This document shows, in pieces, positions 17,710 to 27,514 of a stretch of DNA of 64,000 nucleotides. The notes beneath the pieces are model-generated. The model ran no database searches. It saw only the letters and a list, made by a program, of their open reading frames with translations, and was not told the DNA's origin. Each line of letters opens with the position of its first letter. Position 1 is the first letter of the stretch. A program made the translations under genes and the position numbers. Source of the DNA: Candidatus Baltobacteraceae bacterium (GTDB taxonomy: Bacteria; Vulcanimicrobiota; Vulcanimicrobiia; Vulcanimicrobiales; Vulcanimicrobiaceae); contig DASXGW010000001.1 in the NCBI GenBank assembly GCA_036488875.1, positions 124,001 to 188,000 on the forward strand, given 5' to 3'.

Positions 17710-18611
17710 TCGCCGTCGGCGTCGACGCGGGCGGGAGCCACACGGTCGCCGTGGCGATGCGCGACGGCGAGCTGCTCCGTGCGGCCACCGGGCGCGCTGC
17801 CAGCGTGACGATCGGGGGAATCGAACGCGCCGCCGCCGCGATCGGCGATACGATCGCCGCGGCTACCGGATCCGCGTCGCCCGACGCCGTCGTCGTCGGC
17901 GTCGCGGGAGCCGGAACGGAGCGCACGGCGAGCGCATTGCTTGCAGCATTAACGGCGCGATTTCCGCACTCGCGAATCGAAGTGACCGACGACGCACACG
18001 TCGCTTTGCGGGCCGCAGTCCCCGCCGGCGACGGCGTGGCACTCATCGCCGGAACCGGTTCGATCGCCTATGCGGAGGTTAGCGGCACTATTTTTCGCGC
18101 AGGCGGCTTCGGGTATCTCGTCGGAGACGAGGGATCCGGCTTCATGATCGGAGCGGCGGCGGTTCGCGTCGCGCTCAAAGCGGCGGAAGGACGCGCGCCG
18201 AGCGATGCGCTGACGCAAGCCGTGCTCGCGCGTATCGGCGCCGCGCACGCGCGCGAGGCGGTGGCGTCGCTCTACTCCGCCGATTCCCCGGTCGCCAACG
18301 TCGCGTCGTTCGCCGCACTGGTTTTGGAACAGGCCGGCGCCGGCGAGCGCAGCGCGGTCAAAATCGTTCAGGCCGCCGCACTCGATCTGTTCGATCTCGT
18401 GCGCTCGATTTGCCGGATTGCTTCGATCGGCAGCGCCAAAGAGACGCCGCTCGCACTCTGCGGCGGCTTGCTCGGCAAAAACTCGATGCTGACCTATCTG
18501 CTCGAAACGCGCGTCGCCAACGAGTTGCCGCATCTCGCCATCCTGAAGAACCCGGCCGCGCCGCATTTCGGCGCGCTGGCACAGGCTCGCGCGTTAGCCG
18601 GCGACGGATGA
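17706..18611 (+). CDS. BadF/BadG-type ATPase, probable N-acetylglucosamine/N-acetylmuramic acid kinase
   Basis: A 301-aa ASKHA-fold kinase. Signatures are the phosphate-1 loop VDAGGSHT, the catalytic Asp region in VTDDAHVAL, GTGSIAYAE (phosphate-2) and GDEGSGFMIG. Relatives include human-type GlcNAc kinase and the bacterial MurNAc/GlcNAc kinase MurK. In this operon it should phosphorylate the GlcNAc released by NagZ; specificity is inferred from context. GTG start overlapping the anmK stop (GTGA), and its own stop overlaps the murQ start. Confidence 0.88.
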   Translation: MIAVGVDAGGSHTVAVAMRDGELLRAATGRAASVTIGGIERAAAAIGDTIAAATGSASPDAVVVGVAGAGTERTASALLAALTARFPHSRIEVTDDAHVALRAAVPAGDGVALIAGTGSIAYAEVSGTIFRAGGFGYLVGDEGSGFMIGAAAVRVALKAAEGRAPSDALTQAVLARIGAAHAREAVASLYSADSPVANVASFAALVLEQAGAGERSAVKIVQAAALDLFDLVRSICRIASIGSAKETPLALCGGLLGKNSMLTYLLETRVANELPHLAILKNPAAPHFGALAQARALAGDG

Positions 18612-19489
18612 AAGATCTTCCCCCTACCGAGGCCGTCAATCCGCACAGCGCGGGCCTCGACACGATGGCGACGCACGAGATGGTAGAACTGCTTGCGCGC
18701 GAACACCGTGCCGCCGTCGACGCCGTCGCAGCCGCTGCGCCGGCGTTAGCGCTCGCGGTCGACGGCATCGTGCGGCGGCTGGAGTCCGGCGGACGTCTGC
18801 ATTACTTCGGCGCCGGCAGCAGCGGCCGAATCGGTGTTCTCGATGCGTCGGAGATGCCGCCCACCTTCGGTACCGATCCGGCAACGGTCTGCGCGCACAT
18901 TGCCGGCGGATCCCAAGCGCTCACGCGTGCGGTCGAAGGCGCCGAGGACGATGCTGCGGCCGGTGCCGCGGCAGCGCAAGCCTGTGCGAGCGCGGGTGAC
19001 GCGGTGGTCGGCCTTTCGGCCAGCGGCGGCGCACCGTACGTCGTCGGTGCCGTCGAGCGCGCTCGCGAGCTCGGTGCGTTTACGATCGGCATTGCCGGCG
19101 TCGAAGATTCGGCGTTGACGCGCGCTGCCGAAGTATCGATCCTCTTGACGACCGGACCCGAAGCGCTGGCCGGATCGACGCGCCTAAAAGCCGGTACCGC
19201 ACAGAAGATCGCGCTCAACACGCTGTCGACGGCCGTCATGGTGCGTTTGGGAAAGGTCTACGACAACTTGATGGTCGACGTCGTCGCCGGCAACGTCAAG
19301 CTGCGCGCGCGAGCGATTCGGTTGGTGCGCCACCTGACCGGCGCCGACGAAGAGCGCGCGCGCGAACTGTTGTCGATGGCGAACGGAAGGGTCAAAGTAG
19401 CGGCCATTATCGGGCGGCGCAACGTCGGCGCGCAAGAGGCCGTCGCATTGTTGGAACGACACCGCGGTTCGCTGCGGGCCGCGCTTTGA
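18608..19489 (+). CDS. murQ: N-acetylmuramic acid 6-phosphate etherase (MurQ)
   Basis: A 293-aa SIS-domain enzyme that cleaves the lactyl ether of MurNAc-6-phosphate to GlcNAc-6-phosphate and D-lactate. Family motifs are the N-terminal TEAVNPHSAGLDTM, GAGSSGRIGVLDASEMPPT and LKAGTAQKIALN. The start is the ATG at 18608 overlapping the previous stop; the frame is open further upstream only as a shadow of the kinase gene. With AnmK and NagZ it completes the main steps from muropeptide sugar to central amino-sugar metabolism. Confidence 0.96.
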   Translation: MKDLPPTEAVNPHSAGLDTMATHEMVELLAREHRAAVDAVAAAAPALALAVDGIVRRLESGGRLHYFGAGSSGRIGVLDASEMPPTFGTDPATVCAHIAGGSQALTRAVEGAEDDAAAGAAAAQACASAGDAVVGLSASGGAPYVVGAVERARELGAFTIGIAGVEDSALTRAAEVSILLTTGPEALAGSTRLKAGTAQKIALNTLSTAVMVRLGKVYDNLMVDVVAGNVKLRARAIRLVRHLTGADEERARELLSMANGRVKVAAIIGRRNVGAQEAVALLERHRGSLRAAL

Positions 19490-20997
19490 TCGCCGTTACC
19501 CTGCTTGCGTCGATCGCCTTCGTAGCGCTCGACGATCGCCCCGTCACGGCGGACCTTCCCGTCATGCTAGGCCGGATCGCCGGCGTGCGCGTCGAGACGC
19601 CGCCGCCGGCGCTGCTCGGGCATTACTTGATACCAGGACAACCCGATGCGATCGTCGTTTGGCTAAACCGGCGCGCGGCCGACAAGGACACGCGTGCGTT
19701 CGTCGTGTCGAGCGACATGCTCGCGTACGGCGGACTGCTCGCATCGCGCGTACCCGGCGCGTCGTACGCCGACGCGTACTTCCGGCTCAAAGAGCTGGCG
19801 CATCTGCGCGCCGAGCGACCGGACGCGTGGATCGCGACGTTCGGCACGGTGATGCGGCTGGCGCCGACCGGCGTGCCGTCGACCGCGGCGTACTTCGCAC
19901 CCTATCCCGCATGGAGCTATCTGCAGCAGTACGCAAATCTGCACGATCCGCCGCTGCCGAGCGAAGCCGCGCGCGCCGCGCACCTGCGCTCGCTGATCGG
20001 CGACCAAACGCTCCAAGCCTATCTTGCAACGCGCGGCCGAAACGTGGAAGTCGACCGACTGTTACTGGGGATGGCCGGTGACGGCACGATCGACAGCCTC
20101 GTGCTCGGACAAGACGACGCCGGTCCGGTGGGACTGCACGTTAAGGAAGTGACCTGGCTGCAATCGGTGGTCGCGCAGAATCCGTCGATGGCGCAGCGTG
20201 CCGCCATCGAGCCGGGCGCCGACGAACTCGGCATGGCGCTGGTGGCGCACGCGATTGCGCGCGAAGCGCACTGGGTGCCGCACGTCGCGGTTACCTACTC
20301 GACGCCAAACGGCGCGTCGTTTCAAGATCCGCTGGAGTTCGCCCCGATCTCGGCGGCCGTCGACGGCCTCGTGCGGCTCTGCGGCGGCGTGCTCGACGAT
20401 AACCACCCCGACCTCACGCTGTTCGTGCGCGTGCCGCATACGACCGCCGAACAGGACGACGCGTTTGCCGGCGCGATGGCTGCCGACGTCAACGCGGGCG
20501 GCAGCGTCGCGCTCGCCGATCTTTCGTATCTCGCGTCCTACGCTTCGCAAGCGGCGTTCGCGCAGCGCATTCTCTCCTCGGGCACTGCGGCCAAGATCGA
20601 CGCATACGCGTCGTGGAACACCAACGCCAACACGGTCGGCACGGCGCTGGCCGAAGCGGTGGCAGCCGGTGCCGGACGGCGGATGCACACGTACGACGCG
20701 CTGGCGCATCGTACGTTTACGTTCGTCCGATTCGTCGACGACTACGCGTATCACGACTTCGTCCGTCCCAATCTCAACGCCGATCTCGACGCGCAAGGCG
20801 TGACCGATCACACGCTGCTGCCGGCGCTAACCGCCGCGTCCTCGGCCGAGCGCGACCGATCGTTACTCTGGAATCGCGCGGATACGATCCTCGCGCAGCT
20901 CTATCCGGGCTACCATATCGCCGCGCTTTCGATCGGCCTTCCGTGGGACCGGACCTTCGAAACGTCGGTTGACGTAGGTATCGCGCCCAACCTGTAG
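19486..20997 (+). CDS. DUF4127 family protein
   Basis: A 503-aa protein starting at TTG that overlaps the murQ stop. The opening VALDDRPV matches the DUF4127 hallmark (LDDRPVN near the N-terminus), and SSDMLAYGGLLASR, HPDLTLFVR and WNTNANTVGTALA are further family-like segments. No biochemical function is known to me for this family. The short hydrophobic run before LDDRP could be strand one of the fold rather than a signal peptide. Being the last gene of a tightly overlapping recycling operon suggests a job in amino-sugar or cell-wall turnover; this is inference. Confidence 0.85.
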   Translation: MIAVTLLASIAFVALDDRPVTADLPVMLGRIAGVRVETPPPALLGHYLIPGQPDAIVVWLNRRAADKDTRAFVVSSDMLAYGGLLASRVPGASYADAYFRLKELAHLRAERPDAWIATFGTVMRLAPTGVPSTAAYFAPYPAWSYLQQYANLHDPPLPSEAARAAHLRSLIGDQTLQAYLATRGRNVEVDRLLLGMAGDGTIDSLVLGQDDAGPVGLHVKEVTWLQSVVAQNPSMAQRAAIEPGADELGMALVAHAIAREAHWVPHVAVTYSTPNGASFQDPLEFAPISAAVDGLVRLCGGVLDDNHPDLTLFVRVPHTTAEQDDAFAGAMAADVNAGGSVALADLSYLASYASQAAFAQRILSSGTAAKIDAYASWNTNANTVGTALAEAVAAGAGRRMHTYDALAHRTFTFVRFVDDYAYHDFVRPNLNADLDAQGVTDHTLLPALTAASSAERDRSLLWNRADTILAQLYPGYHIAALSIGLPWDRTFETSVDVGIAPNL

Positions 20998-21010
20998 GAA
21001 CGGTCGCAAG

Positions 21011-21643
21011 ATGGACGTCCCATTTCTCGCGACCGCCTTCGCGACGGCTTTTACGATCATCGACCCGATCGGCATGATTCCGTTGACGTTGAGCGCGACG
21101 GCGAACGACGCGCCGCAGCAGCGCAATCGTATCATCGATCAGGCCGTCATCGTGGCCGCAGTGATCATGCTCTTTATGGGCCTGGTCGGACGGCCTTTTC
21201 TAGAGTATCTCGGGATTACGCTGCCCGCCTTTACGATCGCCGGCGGCATCTTTCTGTTTCTCATCGCGATCGATATGCTGTTCGCGCGTCCGACCGGTGC
21301 AAAGCGCACCGAAGCCGAGGAACGCGAAGCAGCCGCTAACGAGAATCCCGCGGTGTTTCCACTGGCGGTCCCGATGATTGCGGGACCTGGAACGATCGCC
21401 ACGATCCTGCTGCTCGTGAGTTTGGCGCACGGGAATCGCCTGGAGCTGGCGGTCGTCGTCGTCGCCTACGCCGCCGCGCTGATCGTCACGTGGGCGTGTA
21501 TGCGCGCTTCTGGGTTTCTCTTAAAACTCATCAGCAACACCGGCATCCACGTCGTCACGCGCCTGCTCGGCATCATACTCGGCGCGCTCGCGGTGCAGTT
21601 CGTCATCAACGGCGCCGTTCAAACGCCGGTCTTCCGCCACTAG
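21011..21643 (+). CDS. MarC-family integral membrane protein
   Basis: A 210-aa protein with six predicted membrane segments. The N-terminal block TIIDPIGMIPL and the central block PLAVPMIAGPGTIATILLL are diagnostic for the MarC (UPF0056) family. Function is unresolved; despite the name, a role in multiple antibiotic resistance is not established. It begins 13 bp after the DUF4127 gene and may be in the same transcript; a strong hairpin follows its stop. Confidence 0.95.
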   Translation: MDVPFLATAFATAFTIIDPIGMIPLTLSATANDAPQQRNRIIDQAVIVAAVIMLFMGLVGRPFLEYLGITLPAFTIAGGIFLFLIAIDMLFARPTGAKRTEAEEREAAANENPAVFPLAVPMIAGPGTIATILLLVSLAHGNRLELAVVVVAYAAALIVTWACMRASGFLLKLISNTGIHVVTRLLGIILGALAVQFVINGAVQTPVFRH

Positions 21644-21654
21644 CGTTAAAATTG

Positions 21655-21690
21655 AAAAACGCCCCCGAGCGTACTCGGAGGCGTTTGTTC
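21655..21690 (-). terminator. Bidirectional hairpin terminator
   Basis: A stem of AAACGCC (21657-21663) and GGCGTTT (21680-21686) with an inner CCGAG/CTCGG stem and a CGTA loop. Read on the minus strand it ends in GTTTTTC, a good intrinsic terminator for the repeat-protein gene; on the plus strand it can end the marC transcript less efficiently. Confidence 0.8.
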
Positions 21691-21704
21691 TCGCTTTCGG
21701 CCTT

Positions 21705-23678
21705 TTAGGCCGGAGGCTGCTTGTGGTGGTCGCCGCCACCGCCGCCGCCCGAACGGTCAGCGCGGTCGGCGCGGGCCGGAGCTTGTTGCGGTGCTTGCCG
21801 CGGTGCGGAGTACGCCGGTTGGCGTTCAACGCGAGGCGGAGCCTGATCGTAGCGCGGCTGTTGCTGTTGCTGGAATCGCGGCTGCGGAGCCTGATCGTAG
21901 CGCGGTTGTTGCTGCTGCTGGAATCGCGGCTGCGGAGCCTGATCGTAGCGCGGCTGTTGCTGCTGATCGAAGCGAGGCTGTTGCGCGTTGCGCGGTGCGA
22001 AGACATCGTTGTTCTGACGAACTGCGTTGTCCGGACGCATCGCGTTGTCTTGGCGAACCGCGTTACGCGGCGCGAAGACGTCGTTGTTCTGACGAAGCGC
22101 GTTGTCTTGGCGCATCGTATTGTCCTGACGCAACGTGTTGTCCTGACGCAACGTATTGTCCTGACGTACGGCGTTACGCGGTGCGAAGACGCTGTTGTCT
22201 TGGCGGACGCGCGGCGCGCTTACGTCGTTACGGAACGTCGACGGCGCACGCAACGCGTCTGTACGCGGTGCCGCGATCTGACGGTCGCGAACCGGGGCCG
22301 CCGCGAACGTGCTGCGCTGTACGCGAGCGGTCACTGGGCGCGCGATGCGACCCGTTACCGGATGCGCGATGCGAGCCATCACCGGGTGCTGCGCGATGCG
22401 AGCCGTTGCCGGATGCGTGATGCGCGTCATGACCGGATGCTGCGCGATGCGAGCCATGATCGGGTGGGCGTTGCGAACCGAAACCGGGTGCTGCGCGATG
22501 CGAGCCATGACCGGATGAGCGATCGGCAACGGATGACGGGAGATCACGATCGGGCGACCGCCCTCGCGACGTACCGTAACCGGGCCGCGGGCCACGATCG
22601 GGTTGTGTACCCGGATGACGCGTCCGCCGCCACCGTTGTGGCCGCCATTACCGCGCCGAACGATCCGCACGATCTTCTTCGTACGATACACGTTGTAGAC
22701 GTACGAGGGCGAGCTGCCGCCGTAGCCGTACGGCGAGTAGCCCATTTGCGGATAGCCATAGCCGTAGGGCGAGTAGCCCGTTTGCGGGTAGCCGTAGCCG
22801 TACGGTGAGTAGCCGGTTTGCGGATAGGCACCGTAGCCGTAGGGCGAGTAACCGTAACCGTACGGCTGCGAGTTCATTCCCAGCGCGCTGCCGAGAAGAC
22901 CCGTGGCAACTGCGCCAAGGAGCGAATCGAGAATCGGATTACCCGTGATCGAAGCGCCGCCAAGTCCGTACGGCGAGTAGCCGTAAGGCGAACCACCATA
23001 GGGCGACGGGTAGCCGTAGCCGACCTGCGGATAGCCGTAGGGCTGCTGCGGGTAGCCGTAGGGCTGCTGCGGGTAGCCGTAAGGCTGCTGCGGGTAGCCG
23101 TAGCCGTATTGCTGCGGATAACCATACTGCGGATACGACGGATAGGCGCCGTAGCCGTACGGCGACGGGTAGCCGTAACCAACCTGCGGATAGCCGTACT
23201 GCTGCGGATAGCCGTACTGTTGCGGGTAGCCGTACTGCTGCGGGTAGCCGTATTGTTGCGGGTAGCCATACTGCTGCGGGTAGCCGTAGCCATATTGCTG
23301 CGGATACGCCGAAGCGACGACGGGGACGTACACGACCGGAGCGGCGGTCATCGGTGCGACCGCCACCGTCGGAGGCGGCGCCATCGTACCGAAACCGTAG
23401 TAACCGACCAGAGCCGCTTCACCAACGGGCGCGATCGCGACCGAGGCGGGAGGGCACCAGGTCCACGCGTTACCACTCCAGAGCCACATGCCGTTGCCGT
23501 ACATCGGGCAGCTGGCATACGGAGCCGCGGGCATGACCGGGGCGTATGCCGTTGCATACGCGGGGGCCGCGTAGACCTGCGCGCTCGCAGGTGCCGCGGA
23601 AAGCAGAACCGATGCGGTCATCGCCGAAGCCGCAACCACACCGAGAAGCCGTTTATACATATTTGTGCTCAACCTCAT
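21705..23678 (-). CDS. Exported low-complexity tandem-repeat protein rich in Tyr, Gly, Pro, Gln
   Basis: A 657-aa protein with a clear signal peptide ending at ASA|Q; the second Met (codon 7, 23660) is an equally good start. Regions in order: an Ala/Pro-rich head with a cysteine-containing WLWSGNAW block; QQYGYP and YGYPQQP repeats (about 130-235); a hydrophobic Gly/Leu segment (about 250-275) that could insert in a membrane; [12 protein letters not shown] repeats; a basic His/Arg part with HPVMARIAQ-type repeats (about 385-460); RQDN repeats (about 495-560); 16-residue [16 protein letters not shown] repeats; and a Gly/His tail. It is almost certainly largely disordered. I do not recognise a family; a surface or matrix structural role is a guess. 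Confidence 0.75.
   Translation of the reverse strand: MRLSTNMYKRLLGVVAASAMTASVLLSAAPASAQVYAAPAYATAYAPVMPAAPYASCPMYGNGMWLWSGNAWTWCPPASVAIAPVGEAALVGYYGFGTMAPPPTVAVAPMTAAPVVYVPVVASAYPQQYGYGYPQQYGYPQQYGYPQQYGYPQQYGYPQQYGYPQVGYGYPSPYGYGAYPSYPQYGYPQQYGYGYPQQPYGYPQQPYGYPQQPYGYPQVGYGYPSPYGGSPYGYSPYGLGGASITGNPILDSLLGAVATGLLGSALGMNSQPYGYGYSPYGYGAYPQTGYSPYGYGYPQTGYSPYGYGYPQMGYSPYGYGGSSPSYVYNVYRTKKIVRIVRRGNGGHNGGGGRVIRVHNPIVARGPVTVRREGGRPIVISRHPLPIAHPVMARIAQHPVSVRNAHPIMARIAQHPVMTRITHPATARIAQHPVMARIAHPVTGRIARPVTARVQRSTFAAAPVRDRQIAAPRTDALRAPSTFRNDVSAPRVRQDNSVFAPRNAVRQDNTLRQDNTLRQDNTMRQDNALRQNNDVFAPRNAVRQDNAMRPDNAVRQNNDVFAPRNAQQPRFDQQQQPRYDQAPQPRFQQQQQPRYDQAPQPRFQQQQQPRYDQAPPRVERQPAYSAPRQAPQQAPARADRADRSGGGGGGDHHKQPPA
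21841..21970. repeat. 48-bp tandem repeat, about 3 copies
   Basis: Units start at 21841, 21889 and 21937 with a few substitutions between them. They encode the 16-residue Gln/Pro/Arg repeats near the end of the repeat protein. The near identity at DNA level points to recent expansion. Confidence 0.9.
22098..22170. repeat. 18-bp tandem repeat encoding RQDN units
   Basis: The phrase TTGTCCTGACG recurs at 22120, 22138 and 22156, flanked by more diverged units. Each 18-bp unit encodes RQDN plus two variable residues. Confidence 0.85.
22735..22842. repeat. 36-bp tandem repeat, 3 copies
   Basis: Units start at 22735, 22771 and 22807 and encode [12 protein letters not shown]-type blocks of the repeat protein. 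Confidence 0.85.
23041..23103. repeat. 21-bp tandem repeat, 3 copies
   Basis: Units start at 23041, 23062 and 23083, nearly identical, and encode PQQPYGY blocks. Confidence 0.85.
23191..23280. repeat. 18-bp tandem repeat, 5 copies
   Basis: Units start at 23191, 23209, 23227, 23245 and 23263 and encode QQYGYP. Differences are mostly synonymous third-position changes. Confidence 0.9.
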
Positions 23679-23725
23679 TTAAGGCTATTCTGCCGTACCT
23701 GAGGTGAGCGTGCGCGCGATTCCGA

Positions 23726-24148
23726 TTAGTGCGTGGTTAAGTCGGGATTAGAGCGGTCAGGTTGACACAGTTCGATCAACGTGCCGCCGGTTGATTTGGG
23801 GTGCAGAAAAGCGATCAAATTTCCGTGCGCGCCTTTGCGCGGACGTTCGTCGATAAGGCGAACGCCCTTGCTCGCCAACTCGGCAAGCTTTGCGTCGATG
23901 TCGTCGACTCGGTATGCCGTGTGATGCAAGCGCGTCGCGCTCTCGCCGAGATATTTGGCGATCGGCGAATTTTCGTCGAGCGGTAGAAGAAGCTCGATAA
24001 TGGAGTCGCCGGCCTCGAGCCCCACGGCCTCGACGCCTTGGTCGTAGATGACTTCACGATAGACTTCGCGGAAGCCGAGCGTCTGCGTGTAAAGACGAAC
24101 CGTCGCTTCGAGATCCTTGACGACGATGGCGATGTGATCGATCTTCAC
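23726..24148 (-). CDS. mce: Methylmalonyl-CoA epimerase
   Basis: A 140-aa vicinal-oxygen-chelate protein that interconverts (S)- and (R)-methylmalonyl-CoA. It has the opening [17 protein letters not shown], metal-binding His and Glu in [12 protein letters not shown] and GTLIELCQP, and [15 protein letters not shown], which is typical of this epimerase rather than other VOC enzymes. Its start overlaps the end of the mutase gene by 4 bp, which fits its place between carboxylase and mutase in the propionyl-CoA pathway. Confidence 0.95.
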   Translation of the reverse strand: MKIDHIAIVVKDLEATVRLYTQTLGFREVYREVIYDQGVEAVGLEAGDSIIELLLPLDENSPIAKYLGESATRLHHTAYRVDDIDAKLAELASKGVRLIDERPRKGAHGNLIAFLHPKSTGGTLIELCQPDRSNPDLTTH

Positions 24149-25725
24149 GCCACGATCTCCTTAGCGCGGTAGACACCGAAGACGCCGCGCAGCACGTCGC
24201 AGATTTCTCCGAGCGTCGCGCCGCCGTCAACGGCTTCGACGAAGTGCGGCATGAGGTTCTCCGATGCGGCCGCGGCGGTGCGTACCGCTTCGAGGAGCCT
24301 TGGCACTTTAGCGCCATCGCGTGCTTTGCGAAATGCGGTGAGCCGGGCGACCTGCTCGCGTTCGACGCTCTCCTCGATGCGCTGCAACGGAATCTCGCCC
24401 GTCTCGCCGCCGGCTTCGGCGAACCGGTTGACGCCGACGACGACCGCTTCGCCCGATTCGATCGCTTGCTGGGCGGCATAAGCGGAGTCGGCGACGCGGG
24501 CCTGCATCCAGCCACTTTCAATGGTCGCGATGCTGCCGCCCATCGCGTCGATCTCCTTGACTAACGACGACGCGCGCTCGATCAACGCGTTGGTGAGCGA
24601 TTCGACGTAGTACGAGCCGGCCAGAGGATCGACGACGTCGGCGACGCCCGATTCGTAGCCGATGATCTGCTGCGTTCGCAACGCGACCTTGGCGCTCTCC
24701 GCCGTCGGCAGCGCCAGCGCTTCGTCCTTGCCGTTGGTGTGCAGCGACTGCGTCCCGCCCAAGACGGCCGCCAGCGCCTGAAGCGTTACGCGGACGACGT
24801 TGTTCTCAGGTTCTTGCGCGGTCAAGGTCGAGCCGCCGGTTTGCGTGTGGAAGCGCAGCGTCTGCGATCGAGGATCTTTGCAGCCGAACTCATCGCGGGT
24901 GATGTGCGCCCATAGGTAGCGGGCCGCGCGGAACTTCGCGATCTCTTCGAAGAAGTCGTTGTGCGCGTTCCAGAAGAAGGAGATGCGTGGAGCGATCGTA
25001 TCGAGCTCGATGCCCGCATTGCGCGCGGCCTGTAAGTACGCCTTGCCGTTGGCCAGCGTAAAGGCGATCTCTTCGACCGCCGTCGAGCCGGCTTCGCGGA
25101 TGTGATATCCCGACACCGAGATCGTGTTCCATTGCGGAACTTCGCGCGCGCAGTAGGACAACACGTCGGTAACCAGCCGCATCGACGCGGCCGGCGGATA
25201 GATATAGGTGCCGCGCGCGACGTACTCCTTGAGGACGTCGTTTTGTACCGTGCCGCCGAGCTTGTCGAAGGGAATACCGCGCCGGCGCGCCACAGCGAGA
25301 AACAGCGCGAGCAGAATCGACGCCGGCGCGTTGATCGTCATTGAAACCGTCACGCGATCGAGCGGAATGCCGTCGAGCAGCGTCTCCATGTCGGCAACCG
25401 AATCGATGGCGACGCCCACTTTGCCGACTTCACCTCGCGCTTGCGTCGCATCGGAATCGTACCCGAGCTGGGTCGGCAGATCGAACGCAACGGAAAGACC
25501 CGTCTGACCGCGTTCGAGCAGGTAGCGATAGCGCGCGTTCGACTCGGCGGCCGTGCCGAAGCCCGCGTATTGGCGCATCGTCCACAGCCGCCCGCGATAC
25601 ATGTCCTTGCGAATGCCGCGGCCGTACGGGAACGCTCCGGGTTCGCCGAGATCGTGCGGCTCGCCGGTGACTTCGTCGTACACGGGTTCGAGAGGGATGC
25701 CGGAGGCGTTGAAATCGCGGGCCAT
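24145..25725 (-). CDS. mcmA1: Methylmalonyl-CoA mutase, catalytic (large) subunit without B12 domain
   Basis: A 526-aa TIM-barrel subunit that isomerises methylmalonyl-CoA to succinyl-CoA. Recognisable blocks are [58 protein letters not shown] and [14 protein letters not shown]. The cobalamin-binding domain (DxHxxG), which forms the last ~130 residues of single-chain enzymes, is absent, as in the split archaeal and some bacterial forms. The small B12-binding subunit and a MeaB-type chaperone are not in this window. The gene sits 4 bp downstream of the carboxylase alpha gene and overlaps the epimerase gene. Confidence 0.95.
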   Translation of the reverse strand: MARDFNASGIPLEPVYDEVTGEPHDLGEPGAFPYGRGIRKDMYRGRLWTMRQYAGFGTAAESNARYRYLLERGQTGLSVAFDLPTQLGYDSDATQARGEVGKVGVAIDSVADMETLLDGIPLDRVTVSMTINAPASILLALFLAVARRRGIPFDKLGGTVQNDVLKEYVARGTYIYPPAASMRLVTDVLSYCAREVPQWNTISVSGYHIREAGSTAVEEIAFTLANGKAYLQAARNAGIELDTIAPRISFFWNAHNDFFEEIAKFRAARYLWAHITRDEFGCKDPRSQTLRFHTQTGGSTLTAQEPENNVVRVTLQALAAVLGGTQSLHTNGKDEALALPTAESAKVALRTQQIIGYESGVADVVDPLAGSYYVESLTNALIERASSLVKEIDAMGGSIATIESGWMQARVADSAYAAQQAIESGEAVVVGVNRFAEAGGETGEIPLQRIEESVEREQVARLTAFRKARDGAKVPRLLEAVRTAAAASENLMPHFVEAVDGGATLGEICDVLRGVFGVYRAKEIVA

Positions 25726-25729
25726 AACG

Positions 25730-27514
25730 TTAATCGATTGAAGCGATTGGCGAACCCGCTTCGATGGTCCCGCCGGCGGCTGCGTGCACCTTTGCGATCG
25801 TCCCGCTCTTGTGGGCGCGAATTTCGTTCATCATCTTCATCGCCTCGATGACTGCGACGACGTCGCCTTCGTTCACCGCGGCGCCTTCGGCGATGCGCAG
25901 CTCGACCACGACGCCGTGCATCGGCGAAACGACGTCGTTGCCGGACGCGGCGGCCGCGCGTTTCTTCGCAGCCCCGAGCCTCGGCGCGGTACGCGCAGCG
26001 CCGGGTGAAGTACGAGGTGCGGCGCCAAACACGCGCACGCGGTACAGTTTGTCGTTAACCTCGACACTAATCGTTTGTGGCGCCGGCCCTTCGACTTCGT
26101 TTATCCTGAGCGCAGCTCGCGAAGCGAGCGGAGTCGAAGGGCTCAGGATGACATTGCTGCCATTGTTCTGCGTTTTAAGCGTTTGGGCGAATGTTTCGAG
26201 CGTGCTGGTACCAAAGGTGCCGTCGACGACGGGCTCGTGATCGCACAGCGCGCCCAGCAGCGGCAGCGTCGTCGGCACGCCTTCGATGACGAACTCGTCG
26301 ATCGCGCGCTTGAAACGGGCGATCGCTTGCGAGCGCGTCGGGGCCCAAACGATCAGCTTGGCGATCATCGAGTCGTATTCGGGCGTAATCGTTATGCCGG
26401 GGTAGGCGGCCGAGTCGACGCGAACGCCGAGGCCGGCGGGCTCGCGATAGGCCGTCACCGTCCCCGGCGCGGGCCGGAAATCTTGCGACGGGTCTTCGGC
26501 GTTGACCCGGCCTTCTATTGAGAAGCCGGTAAACGTGACGTCGTCCTGGACGAAGCCGAGCGGCTCGCCGGCAGCGACGCGAATCTGTTCGCGAATCAAG
26601 TCGAGCCCCGAGATCATTTCGGTGACGGTATGCTCGACCTGAATGCGTGTGTTCATCTCGAGAAAGTAGAAGCTGGTTTCGGAGACGAGACACTCGATCG
26701 TGCCGACCGAGTCGTACCCGATCGCTTGCGCGGCTCGTACGGCGGCTTCGCGCATGTGCCCGCGCAGGTTAGGAGTGAGCTGCGCCGGCGCCTCTTCCCA
26801 CAGCTTCTGATGGCGCCGCTGCAGCGAGCAGTCGCGTTCGCCGACGTGCAGCACGGTGCCGTACTTGTCCGCCAAAATCTGCAGCTCGATGTGCTTGGGA
26901 TTTTCTAAGTACCGTTCGGCGTAGATCGTCCCGTTCTTGAAATACGCCTCGGCTTCGCGCCGCGCCGTTTCGAAGGCCGATTCGACGTCTTCGGGCGAAC
27001 GCGCGACTTTGAGCCCTTTCCCGCCCCCGCCGCCGCTGGCTTTGAGCGCGAGCGGATATCCGTATTTTTTGGCGACTTCGCGCGCTTCGATCGCATCGGC
27101 GATCGGATCGATGCCGCCGGGCACGACCGGAACGTCGGCCTTTTGCATCGCGATGCGCGAGCGCAGCTTATCGCCCATCGCGTTGATCGCCTCGGGGTGA
27201 GGACCGATCCACACCAAGCCCGCGTCGATCGTGCGCTGCGCGAACGCGGCGTTCTCGGCGAGAAATCCGTACCCCGGATGAATCGCCTCGGCTCCGCAAC
27301 GCCTTGCGACCTCGATGAGCTTCTCGCCGTCGAGATAGCTTTGCGACGGCGCTGCCGGCCCCAGAAGATACGCTTCGTCGGCCATGCGCACGTGCAGCGC
27401 GTCGCGATCCGGCTCCGAGTATACGGCGACACACGAAATCCCCATCTCGTGTGCCGTACGAATGACGCGCACCGCAATCTCGCCGCGATTGGCGATCAGG
27501 ATTTTAGAAAACAT
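25730..27514 (-). CDS. accA3: Acetyl/propionyl-CoA carboxylase alpha chain (biotin carboxylase + BCCP)
   Basis: A 594-aa protein. Residues about 1-445 are biotin carboxylase ([22 protein letters not shown], the ATP-grasp loop [20 protein letters not shown]). Residues about 520-594 are the biotin carrier domain with the biotinylated Lys in EAMKMMNEI. The linker between them contains 22 residues (455-476) encoded exactly by a 66-bp palindromic repeat; the same repeat lies in the epsilon gene just upstream. With the beta chain at 29232-30785 it should carboxylate acetyl- or propionyl-CoA; the mutase and epimerase genes favour propionyl-CoA. Its start overlaps the epsilon gene by 11 bp. Confidence 0.95.
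   Translation of the reverse strand: MFSKILIANRGEIAVRVIRTAHEMGISCVAVYSEPDRDALHVRMADEAYLLGPAAPSQSYLDGEKLIEVARRCGAEAIHPGYGFLAENAAFAQRTIDAGLVWIGPHPEAINAMGDKLRSRIAMQKADVPVVPGGIDPIADAIEAREVAKKYGYPLALKASGGGGGKGLKVARSPEDVESAFETARREAEAYFKNGTIYAERYLENPKHIELQILADKYGTVLHVGERDCSLQRRHQKLWEEAPAQLTPNLRGHMREAAVRAAQAIGYDSVGTIECLVSETSFYFLEMNTRIQVEHTVTEMISGLDLIREQIRVAAGEPLGFVQDDVTFTGFSIEGRVNAEDPSQDFRPAPGTVTAYREPAGLGVRVDSAAYPGITITPEYDSMIAKLIVWAPTRSQAIARFKRAIDEFVIEGVPTTLPLLGALCDHEPVVDGTFGTSTLETFAQTLKTQNNGSNVILSPSTPLASRAALRINEVEGPAPQTISVEVNDKLYRVRVFGAAPRTSPGAARTAPRLGAAKKRAAAASGNDVVSPMHGVVVELRIAEGAAVNEGDVVAVIEAMKMMNEIRAHKSGTIAKVHAAAGGTIEAGSPIASID
26087..26152 (-). repeat. 66-bp palindromic repeat, copy A (in frame in carboxylase alpha gene)
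   Basis: The outer arms CCCTTCGACT and AGTCGAAGGG are complementary; ATCCTGAGC pairs with GCTCAGGAT, and an inner hairpin GCTCGC-GAA-GCGAGC fills the middle. Length and most bases match copy B at 27573-27638. It is inserted codon-aligned and encodes 22 residues beginning VILSPST. Confidence 0.9.

Noticed and set aside
21841-23280. Repeat arrays as a CRISPR
   Set aside because: Repeats are contiguous, coding, multiples of 3 bp and without unique spacers.
22818-23702. A 294-codon plus-strand frame opposite the repeat protein
   Set aside because: It is the antisense of the repeats; the minus-strand frame has a clean signal peptide and terminator.
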